From Candidatus Colwellbacteria bacterium GWA2_46_10 (GTDB taxonomy: Bacteria; Patescibacteriota; Minisyncoccia; UBA6257; Colwellbacteraceae), in contig MHIS01000004.1 of assembly GCA_001817635.1 (NCBI GenBank), positions 6,908-16,123 of the forward strand: a DNA stretch of 9,216 bases, read 5' to 3'. Position numbers and translations under genes: made by a program. Position 1 is the stretch's first letter. Each line of letters starts with the position of its first letter. Shown here one piece after another: positions 1-6,721 of this stretch. The notes below the pieces were generated by a model that saw nothing but the letters and a program-made list of their open reading frames with translations, did not search any database and was not told where the DNA came from.

Positions 1-479
1 CTTACCGTGAGGTAAAAAGAAAGTACTATCACCGCCAGAATGAAGGTAACCCCTCCAACCAAAGACCCTAGGATTTCAATTAGAGGAACGCCTCCGGAGA
101 GAAGTGTTTCGGTGAAGTATTTAATGTCCGTATTGAAGAAAGACAAACCTCCGGAAATAGTGAAGCCGCTACCCTCTAAAATCCCGCTTAAGTTTTTAAG
201 TAAATTGTTGAATTCAATAATGGCTATAGGAATAACCGTGTAAAAAAGAAATGCTAGGAGAACAAAAGTGAAGATGTATATCAGGATGGTGCCCAAGATC
301 CTTGGAACTCCATATCTCTCGAGAGCATCCACCGGTCTATCAAAAATGGTGGATACGAGCAAAGCCAACAGAAGTATGGATACCGTCTCTCGCATTAAAA
401 ATAGGGCAAACCCCAAAGCGAGCATTAAGATAACCCTCCACAGGCTCACCCAAGATATTTCTATGTTCTGCTGGGTCAC
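1..479 (-). CDS. AI-2E/PerM family membrane permease, N-terminal part (runs off the left edge)
   Basis: I translated this by hand from the minus strand; the frame is open from a GTG at 479 to the window edge, about 159 residues. The product is very hydrophobic: two close membrane segments near residues 12-45, then a short loop (FDRPVDALERYGVPR), a further segment near residues 62-86, a soluble stretch, and another segment near the edge containing FILAVIVLSFYLTV. That order and the closing motif are typical of the AI-2E/PerM transporter family, inner-membrane proteins of about 350 residues that export small molecules; the true substrate is usually unknown and need not be AI-2. GTG is chosen because an in-frame stop lies 9 bases upstream and the next candidates shorten the first membrane segment. 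AAGGG lies just before it, closer than an ideal ribosome site. It is the last visible gene of the recO-led operon, starting 9 bases after the peptidase stop. Family call fairly sure; substrate unknown. Confidence 0.8.
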   Translation of the reverse strand, partial: MTQQNIEISWVSLWRVILMLALGFALFLMRETVSILLLALLVSTIFDRPVDALERYGVPRILGTILIYIFTFVLLAFLFYTVIPIAIIEFNNLLKNLSGILEGSGFTISGGLSFFNTDIKYFTETLLSGGVPLIEILGSLVGGVTFILAVIVLSFYLTV

Positions 480-488
480 GCCCTTATT

Positions 489-1763
489 CTAATCTATTTT
501 CAAAACTGCCCGCAATGCGGACTCATCCGTACTAGGCCCGATTAGGGCCAGGTTGAGCTTTTTGTCCTGAAAGATGTCCTTGGCGATCCTCAAGACATCT
601 TGAGCGCTGACGGATTGAATACTCTGCGCAATCTCGTCCGCCTTTACCAACTTTTTGTCCAAAAGCTCCTGTTCTCCGTAGAAAAAGGCTAGGTCATCGG
701 AGGTTTCCAAACCCAACATCATCTTCCCTACGATGTAGTCCTTGACCTTCTGGAGCTCTTTTTCGCTCAGCCCCTCTTCTTTTAGCCTTTTAAACTCTCC
801 CACTATGGCCTTCACGGAGTCCAGAAGCCTCTCGTTTCCCACCCCAGCCCAAGCCATCAAATATCCGTGGTCTGTATACATATCAGCTCCCGCTTTTACG
901 TAATAGGCGGCCCCCATCTGTTCCCTCACTTTAGTGAAAAGCCTCGAGCTCATACCGCCTCCGAGAGCCGTGGCTAGAACCTCAAGAGCATATCTTCTTT
1001 CATCAAACCGGTCGTACGCCCTCACCCCCATAACCAGGTGGGTTTGGTCCGAGTCTTTCTTTGACATGTGGATCATAGGCTCACCCTGGCTTTCGACAAC
1101 CGGGAGCTTCCCCTTCTTGGAAGTTTTTTCCATCCCGGAAAAGATGGCTTTCACTTTTCCAATAGCAATATTGGGTTCCACCGCTCCAGAGATAACTACC
1201 ACTGTTGCTTCTGGAACATAATGGTCTTTCCTGTATTGAATGAAGTTTTCTCTGGTAAGAGTTCTAATGTTTTCTTTAGGGCCAGTTACTGGCATGCCTG
1301 CGGGCTGATCTCCATAAAGAAGAGTAATAAAGTCCTCCGCCACTTGCCGCATGGGAGTGTCTAGAAACATGTTGATCTCTTCTATCACCGGACCCCTTTC
1401 TTTATCTATCTCTTTCTCATCAAAAATTTGGTTTAGGTAAATATCTGAAACTACATCCAGCGCTTTGTTGAAATGATTTTTGTCCACCTTGGCGTAGTAG
1501 CCAGTATATTCTTGGCTAGTGAATGCATTATAGATCGCCCCTATCTCATCAAGTTCGGTGCTAATGGCCAAGGCCGTAGGGCGCTTCTCCGTTCCTTTGA
1601 AGCACATGTGTTCCAAGAAATGGGAGATGCCATTTATTTCCTTAGTTTCATACTTTGATCCGGTCTCAACCAAAACTAAGACTGTTACCGCCGGATTATC
1701 TTTTTGCGGAGTGACTACTACTCTCAACCCGTTATCCAAAACGGTTTTATGCAATTCCATCAT
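489..1763 (-). CDS. M16B family zinc metallopeptidase
   Basis: This 424-residue protein belongs to the M16 (pitrilysin/mitochondrial processing peptidase-like) family, subfamily M16B. The inverted zinc motif HFLEH is at residues 48-52: His48 and His52 bind zinc and Glu51 is the catalytic base. Glu128, in the PVIEEI segment 76 residues later, fits the third zinc ligand, so the enzyme should be active. The first half is the catalytic M16 domain; the second half is the M16_C-like partner domain, including the GGGMSSRLFTKVREQMGAAYYV region near residues 270-290. Length is normal for M16B (about 410-430). No signal peptide is seen, so it is probably cytoplasmic, although bacterial homologues vary. 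The ATG at 1763 is immediately followed by a second ATG, and either could serve; the gene starts 6 bases after the glyS stop and has only a weak ribosome site. It likely degrades peptides, but the true substrate cannot be read from sequence. Confidence 0.93.
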   Translation of the reverse strand: MMELHKTVLDNGLRVVVTPQKDNPAVTVLVLVETGSKYETKEINGISHFLEHMCFKGTEKRPTALAISTELDEIGAIYNAFTSQEYTGYYAKVDKNHFNKALDVVSDIYLNQIFDEKEIDKERGPVIEEINMFLDTPMRQVAEDFITLLYGDQPAGMPVTGPKENIRTLTRENFIQYRKDHYVPEATVVVISGAVEPNIAIGKVKAIFSGMEKTSKKGKLPVVESQGEPMIHMSKKDSDQTHLVMGVRAYDRFDERRYALEVLATALGGGMSSRLFTKVREQMGAAYYVKAGADMYTDHGYLMAWAGVGNERLLDSVKAIVGEFKRLKEEGLSEKELQKVKDYIVGKMMLGLETSDDLAFFYGEQELLDKKLVKADEIAQSIQSVSAQDVLRIAKDIFQDKKLNLALIGPSTDESALRAVLKID

Positions 1764-1769
1764 GTTTTT

Positions 1770-3113
1770 CTAAGCGTTTAATTTATCCTCTAGGTATTCT
1801 CCCAACTTGGCTATGGCAATGCGTTCTTGTTTCATAGTATCCCGGTCGCGTACCGTCACTTTATTGTCCTCGACTGAGTCAAAGTCAACCGTAACGCAAT
1901 ACGGGGTGCCTATTTCATCCTGCCTGCGGTACCGCTTACCGATACTTTGGGTCACATCATAGTCGGTAACGAACCTCTCTTGCAAATCCCCCCTAATTTT
2001 ACTTGCTATTTTGGTGAGGGCTGGCTTATCCGATAGTGGCAGTACAGCCACCTTGTACGGAGCGATCGCTTTGGGTAGCTTCATCACTACTCTTACCTCT
2101 TCTTCCCCTTTAGCGCTTTTAGCCTTCTCTTCACTATACGCTGAAAGCAAAACCGCAAGCATTGTGCGCTCTACACCGAAAGATGGCTCTATGACGTGAG
2201 GGATAACCTCCTTCCCGCTCTTTACATCTTTGTATGCCAAGTTTTTACCAGAATGTTTTTGGTGCGCCTTGAGATCATAGTCGGTTCTGTAGGCTAAGCC
2301 GTATAGCTCTTTTTGACCGAAAGGATATTCGAACTCTATATCCACGGTGCGCTCGCTGTAGTGAGCTCTTTCGTCTTTGGGGATATCTACTTCCTTCACC
2401 CTAGAGGCATCAATACCCACCAACTTAATCCACTTTCTGATTTCCTTAAGCCAAAGGTCAAAGTATTTCTCCCAATCCTTCTTTGTTTTCGGAGGCTCAA
2501 TAAAATACTCTATTTCCATCTGCTCAAATTCCCTGAGGCGGAAAATGAAGTTCCCGGGAGTGATCTCATTGCGGAAAGCCTTCCCCACTTGAGCAATACC
2601 GAAAGGAAGTTTCATCCGCGCGCTTCTCACTACCTCCGGAAAATCGACAAACATTGCCTGGGCCGTCTCGGGGCGCAGATATACTGCGTTTTCTTTTGAC
2701 TCAACCGGACCAAGGTTCGTTTTGAACATAGCATTGAACTGCGTAGGTTTGGTGAAATCATTCCCTCCGCACTGTGAACAACTGTCTTTTCCAAGTTCAT
2801 CCGCTCGGAAACGCATGTGGCACTTCTTACACTCAACCAGAAGGTCGTTGAAATTCTCTAGGTGCCCGGAGGCTTGCCACACTAGGGTGCTCATAATCAC
2901 CCCGGCGTTAATACCAACCACATCCGATCTTTTCTGCACAAAAGTTTTCCACCAAAGATCCTTGATGTTGCGCTTAAGCTCCGTTCCTAACGGCCCCAAA
3001 TCGTATGAGTTAGCTAACCCTCCGTAGATCTCGGAGCCGGGGAAAATAAACCCCCGGTTGCGAGATAGGTTGATCACTTTTTCCATTAAATTTGGATCTT
3101 TTTCTTTCGCCAT
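1770..3113 (-). CDS. glyS: Glycyl-tRNA synthetase, single-chain class II type
   Basis: This enzyme charges tRNA-Gly with glycine using ATP in the cytoplasm. The 447-residue chain is the homodimeric (alpha2) class IIa form, not the separate GlyQ/GlyS alpha-beta form. The N-terminus has the GlyRS core (GFIFPGSEIYGG, residues 21-32). Four cysteines at 95, 98, 112 and 115 form a CX2C-X13-CX2C zinc site. RPETAQ at 147-152 and FRNEI at 180-184 mark the active site and motif 2; IEPSFGVERTML at 308-319 is motif 3, with its ATP-binding arginine. Residues from about 350 form the HGTP anticodon-binding domain. Length is near that of bacterial alpha2 enzymes. The start ATG lies 4 bases after the stop of the upstream surface-protein gene, so translation is probably coupled; only a weak TAAG precedes it. 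The family literature sometimes uses glyQS for this form. Confidence 0.96.
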   Translation of the reverse strand: MAKEKDPNLMEKVINLSRNRGFIFPGSEIYGGLANSYDLGPLGTELKRNIKDLWWKTFVQKRSDVVGINAGVIMSTLVWQASGHLENFNDLLVECKKCHMRFRADELGKDSCSQCGGNDFTKPTQFNAMFKTNLGPVESKENAVYLRPETAQAMFVDFPEVVRSARMKLPFGIAQVGKAFRNEITPGNFIFRLREFEQMEIEYFIEPPKTKKDWEKYFDLWLKEIRKWIKLVGIDASRVKEVDIPKDERAHYSERTVDIEFEYPFGQKELYGLAYRTDYDLKAHQKHSGKNLAYKDVKSGKEVIPHVIEPSFGVERTMLAVLLSAYSEEKAKSAKGEEEVRVVMKLPKAIAPYKVAVLPLSDKPALTKIASKIRGDLQERFVTDYDVTQSIGKRYRRQDEIGTPYCVTVDFDSVEDNKVTVRDRDTMKQERIAIAKLGEYLEDKLNA

Positions 3114-3117
3114 ATTC

Positions 3118-4863
3118 TTACTGTATAACCTTTCCTTGGTTCAAACCAACCGTTGAATCATCTACAAGCTTGGTGGTCAACGCGGAGTCAGTACCCAAAA
3201 GACTTACATCTGTGAACACATCCTTCGCGGAGACACTCGTTATCCCCAACAAGGGTGCAAATTGGCCGAGGAGTCCTACCCCTGGAGTGAGGCTTACCTG
3301 GAAAATAGCTTCCGGCCTATTGCCCGACATCCCTCCACCTACAGAAACCGCGCCCACAGTCCAAACAACCTCGTTGCTCGAGGCATCGAGTGTAGGCAGC
3401 GTATTGGTTGTCCCCTTAACTTCACCCGTAAAGCTCACTCCGTTTTCAAGATGAGCTCTGACGGTAACCTCATCTACATCCGTGCCTGCGTTAGCCAAAT
3501 TCCAATGGACGGTATACTCTGTGGCCTGCCCTACCTTGGGAGGAAACGGTCCCTCGTTTAAAATGCCGGACGTGGCGTCTCTAAAGTAAGCCCTTGTGTC
3601 AACCGCAATGTTCCCTGACACGTTAACTTCCGAGTTGGCAAAGTTTGAGGTACGGTCGGTATTTGTTCCCTGAATTACCGTCGGGGATTCAATGCTACCC
3701 TTAGCCTTCAGGGTGAAGTTTTTGTCGCTGACGCCGTTTGTTGGAAAGTTCGGCTTTACCTTGATGTCTACGTTAAATGATCCCTCCTCTCCCTTTGCAA
3801 GCTCCCTTAGTTCTCCAAACCTGCTGGAATTCCAGGTAACAGTTCGAGAGAGCGAATCAAACGTACCCGATGTTTGAATGGAACTGAAATCAAACATATC
3901 CCCTACCAGCTCTACCCTCAAAAGTGCGTCTTTCAATTCAATACCTGTATTGTTCTTATAGCTTACTTTGTAAGTTAACTGTTCTCCGGGGCTAACAAAC
4001 CCCTTGGGGTCTGCGAGATCAACGCTTAACGCCAAGGAAGAGCCGACGAGTGTTACCTCCGATTGTTTTTCAAAAATTACATAGTCTTCTCCTCCAAATT
4101 CAACTACTACCTTTCCCTTCAAGAAAAAAACGTCAGAGGGTTTGGTGTCCATAACAACGGTTGTGTTTATCTTTTGGTCATTTCCTTTCTCCAACAGCCA
4201 CCTGTTTTCGGAAACTTGTTCCATATTGGCGTTGAGGACTCTAAGAGCGGGGCCTTCTAGGACTAAGAATTTACCCAGACTTTCTCTTTCCGATTCCGGC
4301 AGTCCGTATGTAACCTCTATCGGAAAACTTTCTCCGGTGGATACATTCTCGGGGGCAGTCATTTCCAATTTGAATCCGTCCGTTTTTACGTCCACTTTTT
4401 TACTCTGCCTACGCTCAAAATCGTTCGAAAATGACTCTGTAGAATAGTTGGCCTTGGCCTCTAGGGTGTAATCCTCAGGCCCTCCACCGGGGAGGATTAC
4501 CACCTTATACGTTTCCTTTACCAGGGCCCCTGCGCCCACTTCATCCTTTAACTCCCTAACCTCATTTACCCTATCCTTGTTGTCCAAAAGCTTGATCCCT
4601 TTAGGAAAATTCAAAGTTAGCCTGGTATTTTGTAACTGGCTTTTCGAGTTATTGGAAATTGATACGTCTACGTCTAAAATTTCCCCGGGGTATATGTTCC
4701 CTTGAGGCAAATTGATATCGACGCTTACCCCTCGGTTAGATGGATTGAAATAGAAATATCCCCCCAACAGAAGTACGACAACTAAGGCAAAAACCACCGC
4801 CACCACCCGGTTTAGTGACCCACTTTGGGACAATCGCATATTAAGAGACGGGAACTGTTTCAT
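3118..4863 (-). CDS. Single-pass membrane-anchored surface protein with Ig-like/DUF11-like repeats
   Basis: I do not recognise a named family over the full length. The 581-residue protein has a short basic N-terminus, one strong membrane segment at about residues 19-39, then a long beta-rich region with no further membrane helix, so an N-in, C-out surface or periplasmic protein is likely. At least three, probably four, Ig-like units are visible. Each opens with a PGE/TGE-type motif (YPGEILDV near 58, STGESFPI near 175, SPGEQLTY near 291, KVGQATEY near 443) followed by alternating strands, as in DUF11, CARDB or COG1361-type repeats. There are no cysteines. It sits between recO and glyS. The ATG at 4863 overlaps recO by 23 bases; an ATG at 4839, one base after the recO stop, would remove the overlap and give 573 residues. 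Neither has a good ribosome site. Role is probably structural or adhesive; inference only. Confidence 0.8.
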   Translation of the reverse strand: MKQFPSLNMRLSQSGSLNRVVAVVFALVVVLLLGGYFYFNPSNRGVSVDINLPQGNIYPGEILDVDVSISNNSKSQLQNTRLTLNFPKGIKLLDNKDRVNEVRELKDEVGAGALVKETYKVVILPGGGPEDYTLEAKANYSTESFSNDFERRQSKKVDVKTDGFKLEMTAPENVSTGESFPIEVTYGLPESERESLGKFLVLEGPALRVLNANMEQVSENRWLLEKGNDQKINTTVVMDTKPSDVFFLKGKVVVEFGGEDYVIFEKQSEVTLVGSSLALSVDLADPKGFVSPGEQLTYKVSYKNNTGIELKDALLRVELVGDMFDFSSIQTSGTFDSLSRTVTWNSSRFGELRELAKGEEGSFNVDIKVKPNFPTNGVSDKNFTLKAKGSIESPTVIQGTNTDRTSNFANSEVNVSGNIAVDTRAYFRDATSGILNEGPFPPKVGQATEYTVHWNLANAGTDVDEVTVRAHLENGVSFTGEVKGTTNTLPTLDASSNEVVWTVGAVSVGGGMSGNRPEAIFQVSLTPGVGLLGQFAPLLGITSVSAKDVFTDVSLLGTDSALTTKLVDDSTVGLNQGKVIQ

Positions 4864-5410
4864 TAATGTCTATGCGCACCCTGGAGAGACAGTTAGAGCA
4901 TAAAAAGATTATATCGGGAGCATAGAAATACACAACTCGCCCATTTTCCCCCTTACACCCCTGGCAGATCGGAATCTCTTCGCCTCCTTTCACAAACCCC
5001 ATGAGTTGCAAGAGATATCGGTAGATCCGAGGAGTAATGATCCCTCCTTCGAAAATTTCACTTACGGTATACCACATCTGAATATCGGGTTGCCCCTGGG
5101 GGATCACACTTTCCAAGAAGGCAGCTAACTTCAAAGACTCTCCGCCACCGTATGGGTCCTTGAATGCCAAACCGTCGATTAGCTGGTATGAACCGCCGGC
5201 GTCTATCAACCGCACGTTTACCAAAGCCCCTACCTTCAAATGCCCCGCTAGTTTAGAGGTAATCTTGCGGATGCTCTTGGCGATCGCAGACACCTTACCC
5301 AAATCCTTGGTATAGAGGACTATTTGGGCGTCTTTGTCTCTCTTGGGGGTAGATCCCAAGACTACAGCGGGGGTGTAATATTCCCTCATTTTTACCATTC
5401 TAACACCCAT
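4841..5410 (-). CDS. recO: DNA repair protein RecO, short form
   Basis: RecO helps load RecA on gapped DNA in the RecFOR pathway and anneals single strands. The N-terminal OB-fold is clear: residues 8-40 carry the family pattern MREYYTPAVVLGSTPKRDKD, then a strand with LYTKDLGKVSAIAKSIRK and GALVNVRLIDAGGSYQLIDG. A four-cysteine zinc site follows at 149, 152, 171 and 174 (CX2C-X18-CX2C). The protein then ends after about 15 more residues, giving 189 in total, whereas typical RecO is about 240-250 and has a helical C-terminal part after the zinc site. The start at 5410 is chosen because AAGG lies 6 bases before it; ATGs at 5398 and 5389 are alternatives and the last begins the conserved part. 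It is first in the left operon and is transcribed away from the 3D-domain gene. Family call is firm; how much activity the short form keeps is unknown. Confidence 0.9.
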   Translation of the reverse strand: MGVRMVKMREYYTPAVVLGSTPKRDKDAQIVLYTKDLGKVSAIAKSIRKITSKLAGHLKVGALVNVRLIDAGGSYQLIDGLAFKDPYGGGESLKLAAFLESVIPQGQPDIQMWYTVSEIFEGGIITPRIYRYLLQLMGFVKGGEEIPICQGCKGENGRVVYFYAPDIIFLCSNCLSRVRIDINETVPVS

Positions 5411-5436
5411 TTTAGGCCTTATCTAAGCCCCTAAAA
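5410..5436 (-). promoter_or_regulatory. Inverted repeat at the recO start
   Basis: The 7-base arms TTTTAGG (5410-5416) and CCTAAAA (5430-5436) are exact inverted copies, and inside them CTTA (5418-5421) can pair with TAAG (5424-5427). In recO mRNA this would form a hairpin holding the AAGG ribosome site and touching the A of the AUG. It may control translation, or the palindrome may be a protein-binding operator. Pairing is seen in the sequence; function is inferred. Confidence 0.4.
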
Positions 5437-5452
5437 CACCTGTGGATAGAAT

Positions 5453-5481
5453 TTGACATTTTGCTCTTTTTCTGATAGGAT
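5453..5481 (+). promoter_or_regulatory. Sigma70-type promoter for the 3D-domain gene
   Basis: A perfect -35 box TTGACA (5453-5458) is followed after exactly 17 bases by TAGGAT (5476-5481), which matches the -10 consensus at four of six positions. TG at 5473-5474, one base before the -10 box, makes it an extended -10. The predicted transcript would begin near 5488, about 22 bases before the ATG at 5511. Confidence 0.75.
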
Positions 5482-5487
5482 TTAGCC

Positions 5488-5505
5488 AATCCCCAAAAGG
5501 GGATT
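5488..5505 (+). promoter_or_regulatory. 5' leader hairpin covering the ribosome site
   Basis: AATCCCC (5488-5494) and GGGGATT (5499-5505) pair perfectly across an AAAA loop, and a T run (5504-5508) follows. The predicted transcription start is about 5488, so the stem would be at the very 5' end of the mRNA. Its GGGG strand is also the only good Shine-Dalgarno sequence for the ATG at 5511. It could protect the mRNA end, gate translation, or weakly attenuate transcription. The structure is seen; the role is inferred. Confidence 0.5.
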
Positions 5506-5510
5506 TTTAG

Positions 5511-6005
5511 ATGCCCGGAGTTTACTCCAGGCACCAAAAAATGAGTAGGCAAATCATATCGGCTACACTACTACTCGCTCTTGGAACCTTAAGTTCAGTA
5601 ATCGTCAGTAATGCCGCTCCGGCTTCCGAGACAGCAGAGACTATCCTCTCCGAAGAGGCTACTCTGCTCAACGAGAGCCCTATTGCTATCTCCCAGTCTG
5701 AGGTGGGTGCAGATGTGCAGCGTGTAATGACTACCACTGTTACTGCCTACTCAAGTGAAGTAGCGCAGACAGATGATACGCCTTACACTACCGCATCCGG
5801 CACACGCGTAAGACAAGGAGTGGTGGCCGCTAACTGGCTACCTATTGGAACCAAGGTAAGAATCCCTGATCTCTTCGGCGACCAAGTGTTTGTTGTAGAG
5901 GACAGAATGCATTCACGTCACGCCAACCGGTTGGACGTATGGTTCCCCACTAGAGCAGAAGCAGTACAGTTTGGCGCTCACAAGGCCCAAATTGAAATCT
6001 TGTAG
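5511..6005 (+). CDS. Secreted 3D-domain protein (double-psi beta-barrel, cell-wall hydrolase-like)
   Basis: Residues about 75-164 form a 3D domain, named for three conserved aspartates and related to the catalytic barrel of MltA, RpfB-associated and YuiC-type muralytic enzymes. TVTAYSSEVAQTDDTPYTTASG opens the domain in two pieces around Asp88/Asp89; VVEDRMHSRHANRLDVWF supplies Asp131 and Asp142, and EAVQFG closes it. The N-terminus is a signal peptide: basic residues, a hydrophobic core at about 15-33, and a plausible cleavage after SNA (33-35). It should therefore act outside the membrane, perhaps cutting or remodelling peptidoglycan. The ATG at 5511 is preferred because AGGGG precedes it; an ATG at 5541 would give a more usual signal peptide (MSRQIIS) but has a weaker ribosome site. 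It is the only complete plus-strand gene, with its own promoter and terminator. Enzyme activity is inferred from the family. Confidence 0.88.
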   Translation: MPGVYSRHQKMSRQIISATLLLALGTLSSVIVSNAAPASETAETILSEEATLLNESPIAISQSEVGADVQRVMTTTVTAYSSEVAQTDDTPYTTASGTRVRQGVVAANWLPIGTKVRIPDLFGDQVFVVEDRMHSRHANRLDVWFPTRAEAVQFGAHKAQIEIL

Positions 6006-6026
6006 CTGAAAACATTAAGACTAAAG

Positions 6027-6049
6027 ACCCCGCATCCAGCGGGGTTTTT
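6027..6049 (+). terminator. Intrinsic terminator, probably bidirectional
   Basis: ACCCCGC (6027-6033) pairs perfectly with GCGGGGT (6039-6045) across the loop ATCCA, followed by a T run to 6049 on the plus strand. It lies 22 bases after the 3D-domain gene. On the minus strand the same stem follows the adenosyltransferase stop by 12 bases, with a weaker, broken T-rich tail, so it probably serves both convergent transcripts. Confidence 0.88.
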
Positions 6050-6056
6050 AGCGTCT

Positions 6057-6623
6057 CTATTTGTAGCTAGGGTTTTCTTCTTTTATTCCGGATCGGTGGT
6101 TGGACAACCTGGCTAGTGCAAAGAGTAAGCTTGATAACCGATTGAGATACGGAAGAGTATGTCCTGGCAACTTTCTTAGCCCCAACTCCTTAACTGTAAC
6201 CACCCTCCTTTCCGTACGTCTGGCTACAGTACGAGCTATATCCAAAAGTGCAGATAGCTCCGTCCCCCCCGCTATAGAAAAACTTTTAAGGGGAGGGATC
6301 TCTTTTTCGATAAGGTTGATCACTCTTTCTACTTTGGTTAACTTAGGTTTGGTTATTCTTTTATCTGCCCCCGCTACTTGAGCCTGGATTATAAAAAGAT
6401 TTTCCTGCACCTCCCGCAAAATATCTGAAGTCTTTTCTTCTTTCTTCCCTACAGCTACTCCCCCTTCTTGCATATGGCGAGCCTCAAATTTACAAAGACC
6501 CAAAAAAGAGTTTAGCTCATCCAATGAACCCAAGGCTTCTGCCATATCAGAGCCTTTAGAAAAACGTTCCTTGCTATCAAGAACTTTAGTTGTGCCTTTA
6601 TCTCCTTTGCCTGTATAGAGCAT
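6057..6623 (-). CDS. PduO-type cob(I)alamin adenosyltransferase
   Basis: The enzyme transfers the adenosyl group of ATP to cob(I)alamin to make adenosylcobalamin, the cofactor of class II ribonucleotide reductase and B12 mutases. The family marks are in order: YTGKGDKGTTKVL (residues 3-15, the ATP-binding N-terminal loop), AEALGSLDELNSFLG (28-42), LREVQENLFIIQAQVAG (69-85), SIAGGTELSALLDIARTVARRTERR (116-140, split over the conserved Arg/Glu helix), and YLNRLSSLLFALAR (159-172). At 188 residues it is normal in size, with a charged insertion near 50-66. The ATG at 6623 gives the standard N-terminus but is only 4 bases from the tRNA-Leu 3' end, and no Shine-Dalgarno is visible. It is last in the right operon. 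No B12 synthesis genes are in view, so salvage of external corrinoid is the likely context (inference). Confidence 0.94.
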   Translation of the reverse strand: MLYTGKGDKGTTKVLDSKERFSKGSDMAEALGSLDELNSFLGLCKFEARHMQEGGVAVGKKEEKTSDILREVQENLFIIQAQVAGADKRITKPKLTKVERVINLIEKEIPPLKSFSIAGGTELSALLDIARTVARRTERRVVTVKELGLRKLPGHTLPYLNRLSSLLFALARLSNHRSGIKEENPSYK

Positions 6624-6627
6624 TCAG

Positions 6628-6711
6628 TGCCCAGGGCGGGACTCGAACCCGCACGCCGCCGAAGCAGCCTAGGCCCTCAACCTAGTGCGTATACCATTCC
6701 GCCACCTGGGC
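6628..6711 (-). tRNA. tRNA-Leu(GAG)
   Basis: The minus-strand 84-base sequence folds as a class II tRNA. Acceptor GCCCAGG (6711-6705) pairs with CCTGGGC (6635-6629) and the discriminator is A (6628). The D-arm has GG in AATGGTATAC. The anticodon stem CTAGG/CCTAG holds the loop TTGAGGG, anticodon GAG at 6678-6676, reading CUC/CUU leucine codons. A long variable arm (GCTGC-TTCG-GCGGC) is capped by a UUCG tetraloop, and the T-arm has TTCGAGT. No 3' CCA is encoded. The gene lies 10 bases after the L19 stop and 4 bases before the adenosyltransferase start, inside the operon. Confidence 0.96.
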
Positions 6712-6721
6712 TTAAGCTACA

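Noticed and set aside
40..492. Plus-strand open frames over the left edge (67 and 74 codons)
   Set aside because: They lie opposite a clear membrane permease frame on the minus strand, have no family resemblance and are explained as mirror frames.
2313..2699. Plus-strand 128-codon open frame opposite glyS
   Set aside because: It lies wholly within the conserved glycyl-tRNA synthetase gene on the other strand, has no recognisable domain and no promoter or ribosome site.
5441..5449. DnaA-box-like TGTGGATAG just before the -35 box
   Set aside because: It matches the DnaA box at eight of nine bases, but about two such matches are expected by chance in a window of this size on both strands, and no cluster or AT-rich origin region is present.
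5488..5508. Hairpin plus T run read as a true terminator
   Set aside because: It lies directly between a good promoter and its gene with only 7 bp of stem, so full termination makes no sense; attenuation or translation control is kept as a possibility.
5411..5510. A promoter for recO on the minus strand
   Set aside because: Several weak three- or four-of-six matches can be found, but none has a good pair of boxes at 16-18 bases, so no call was made.
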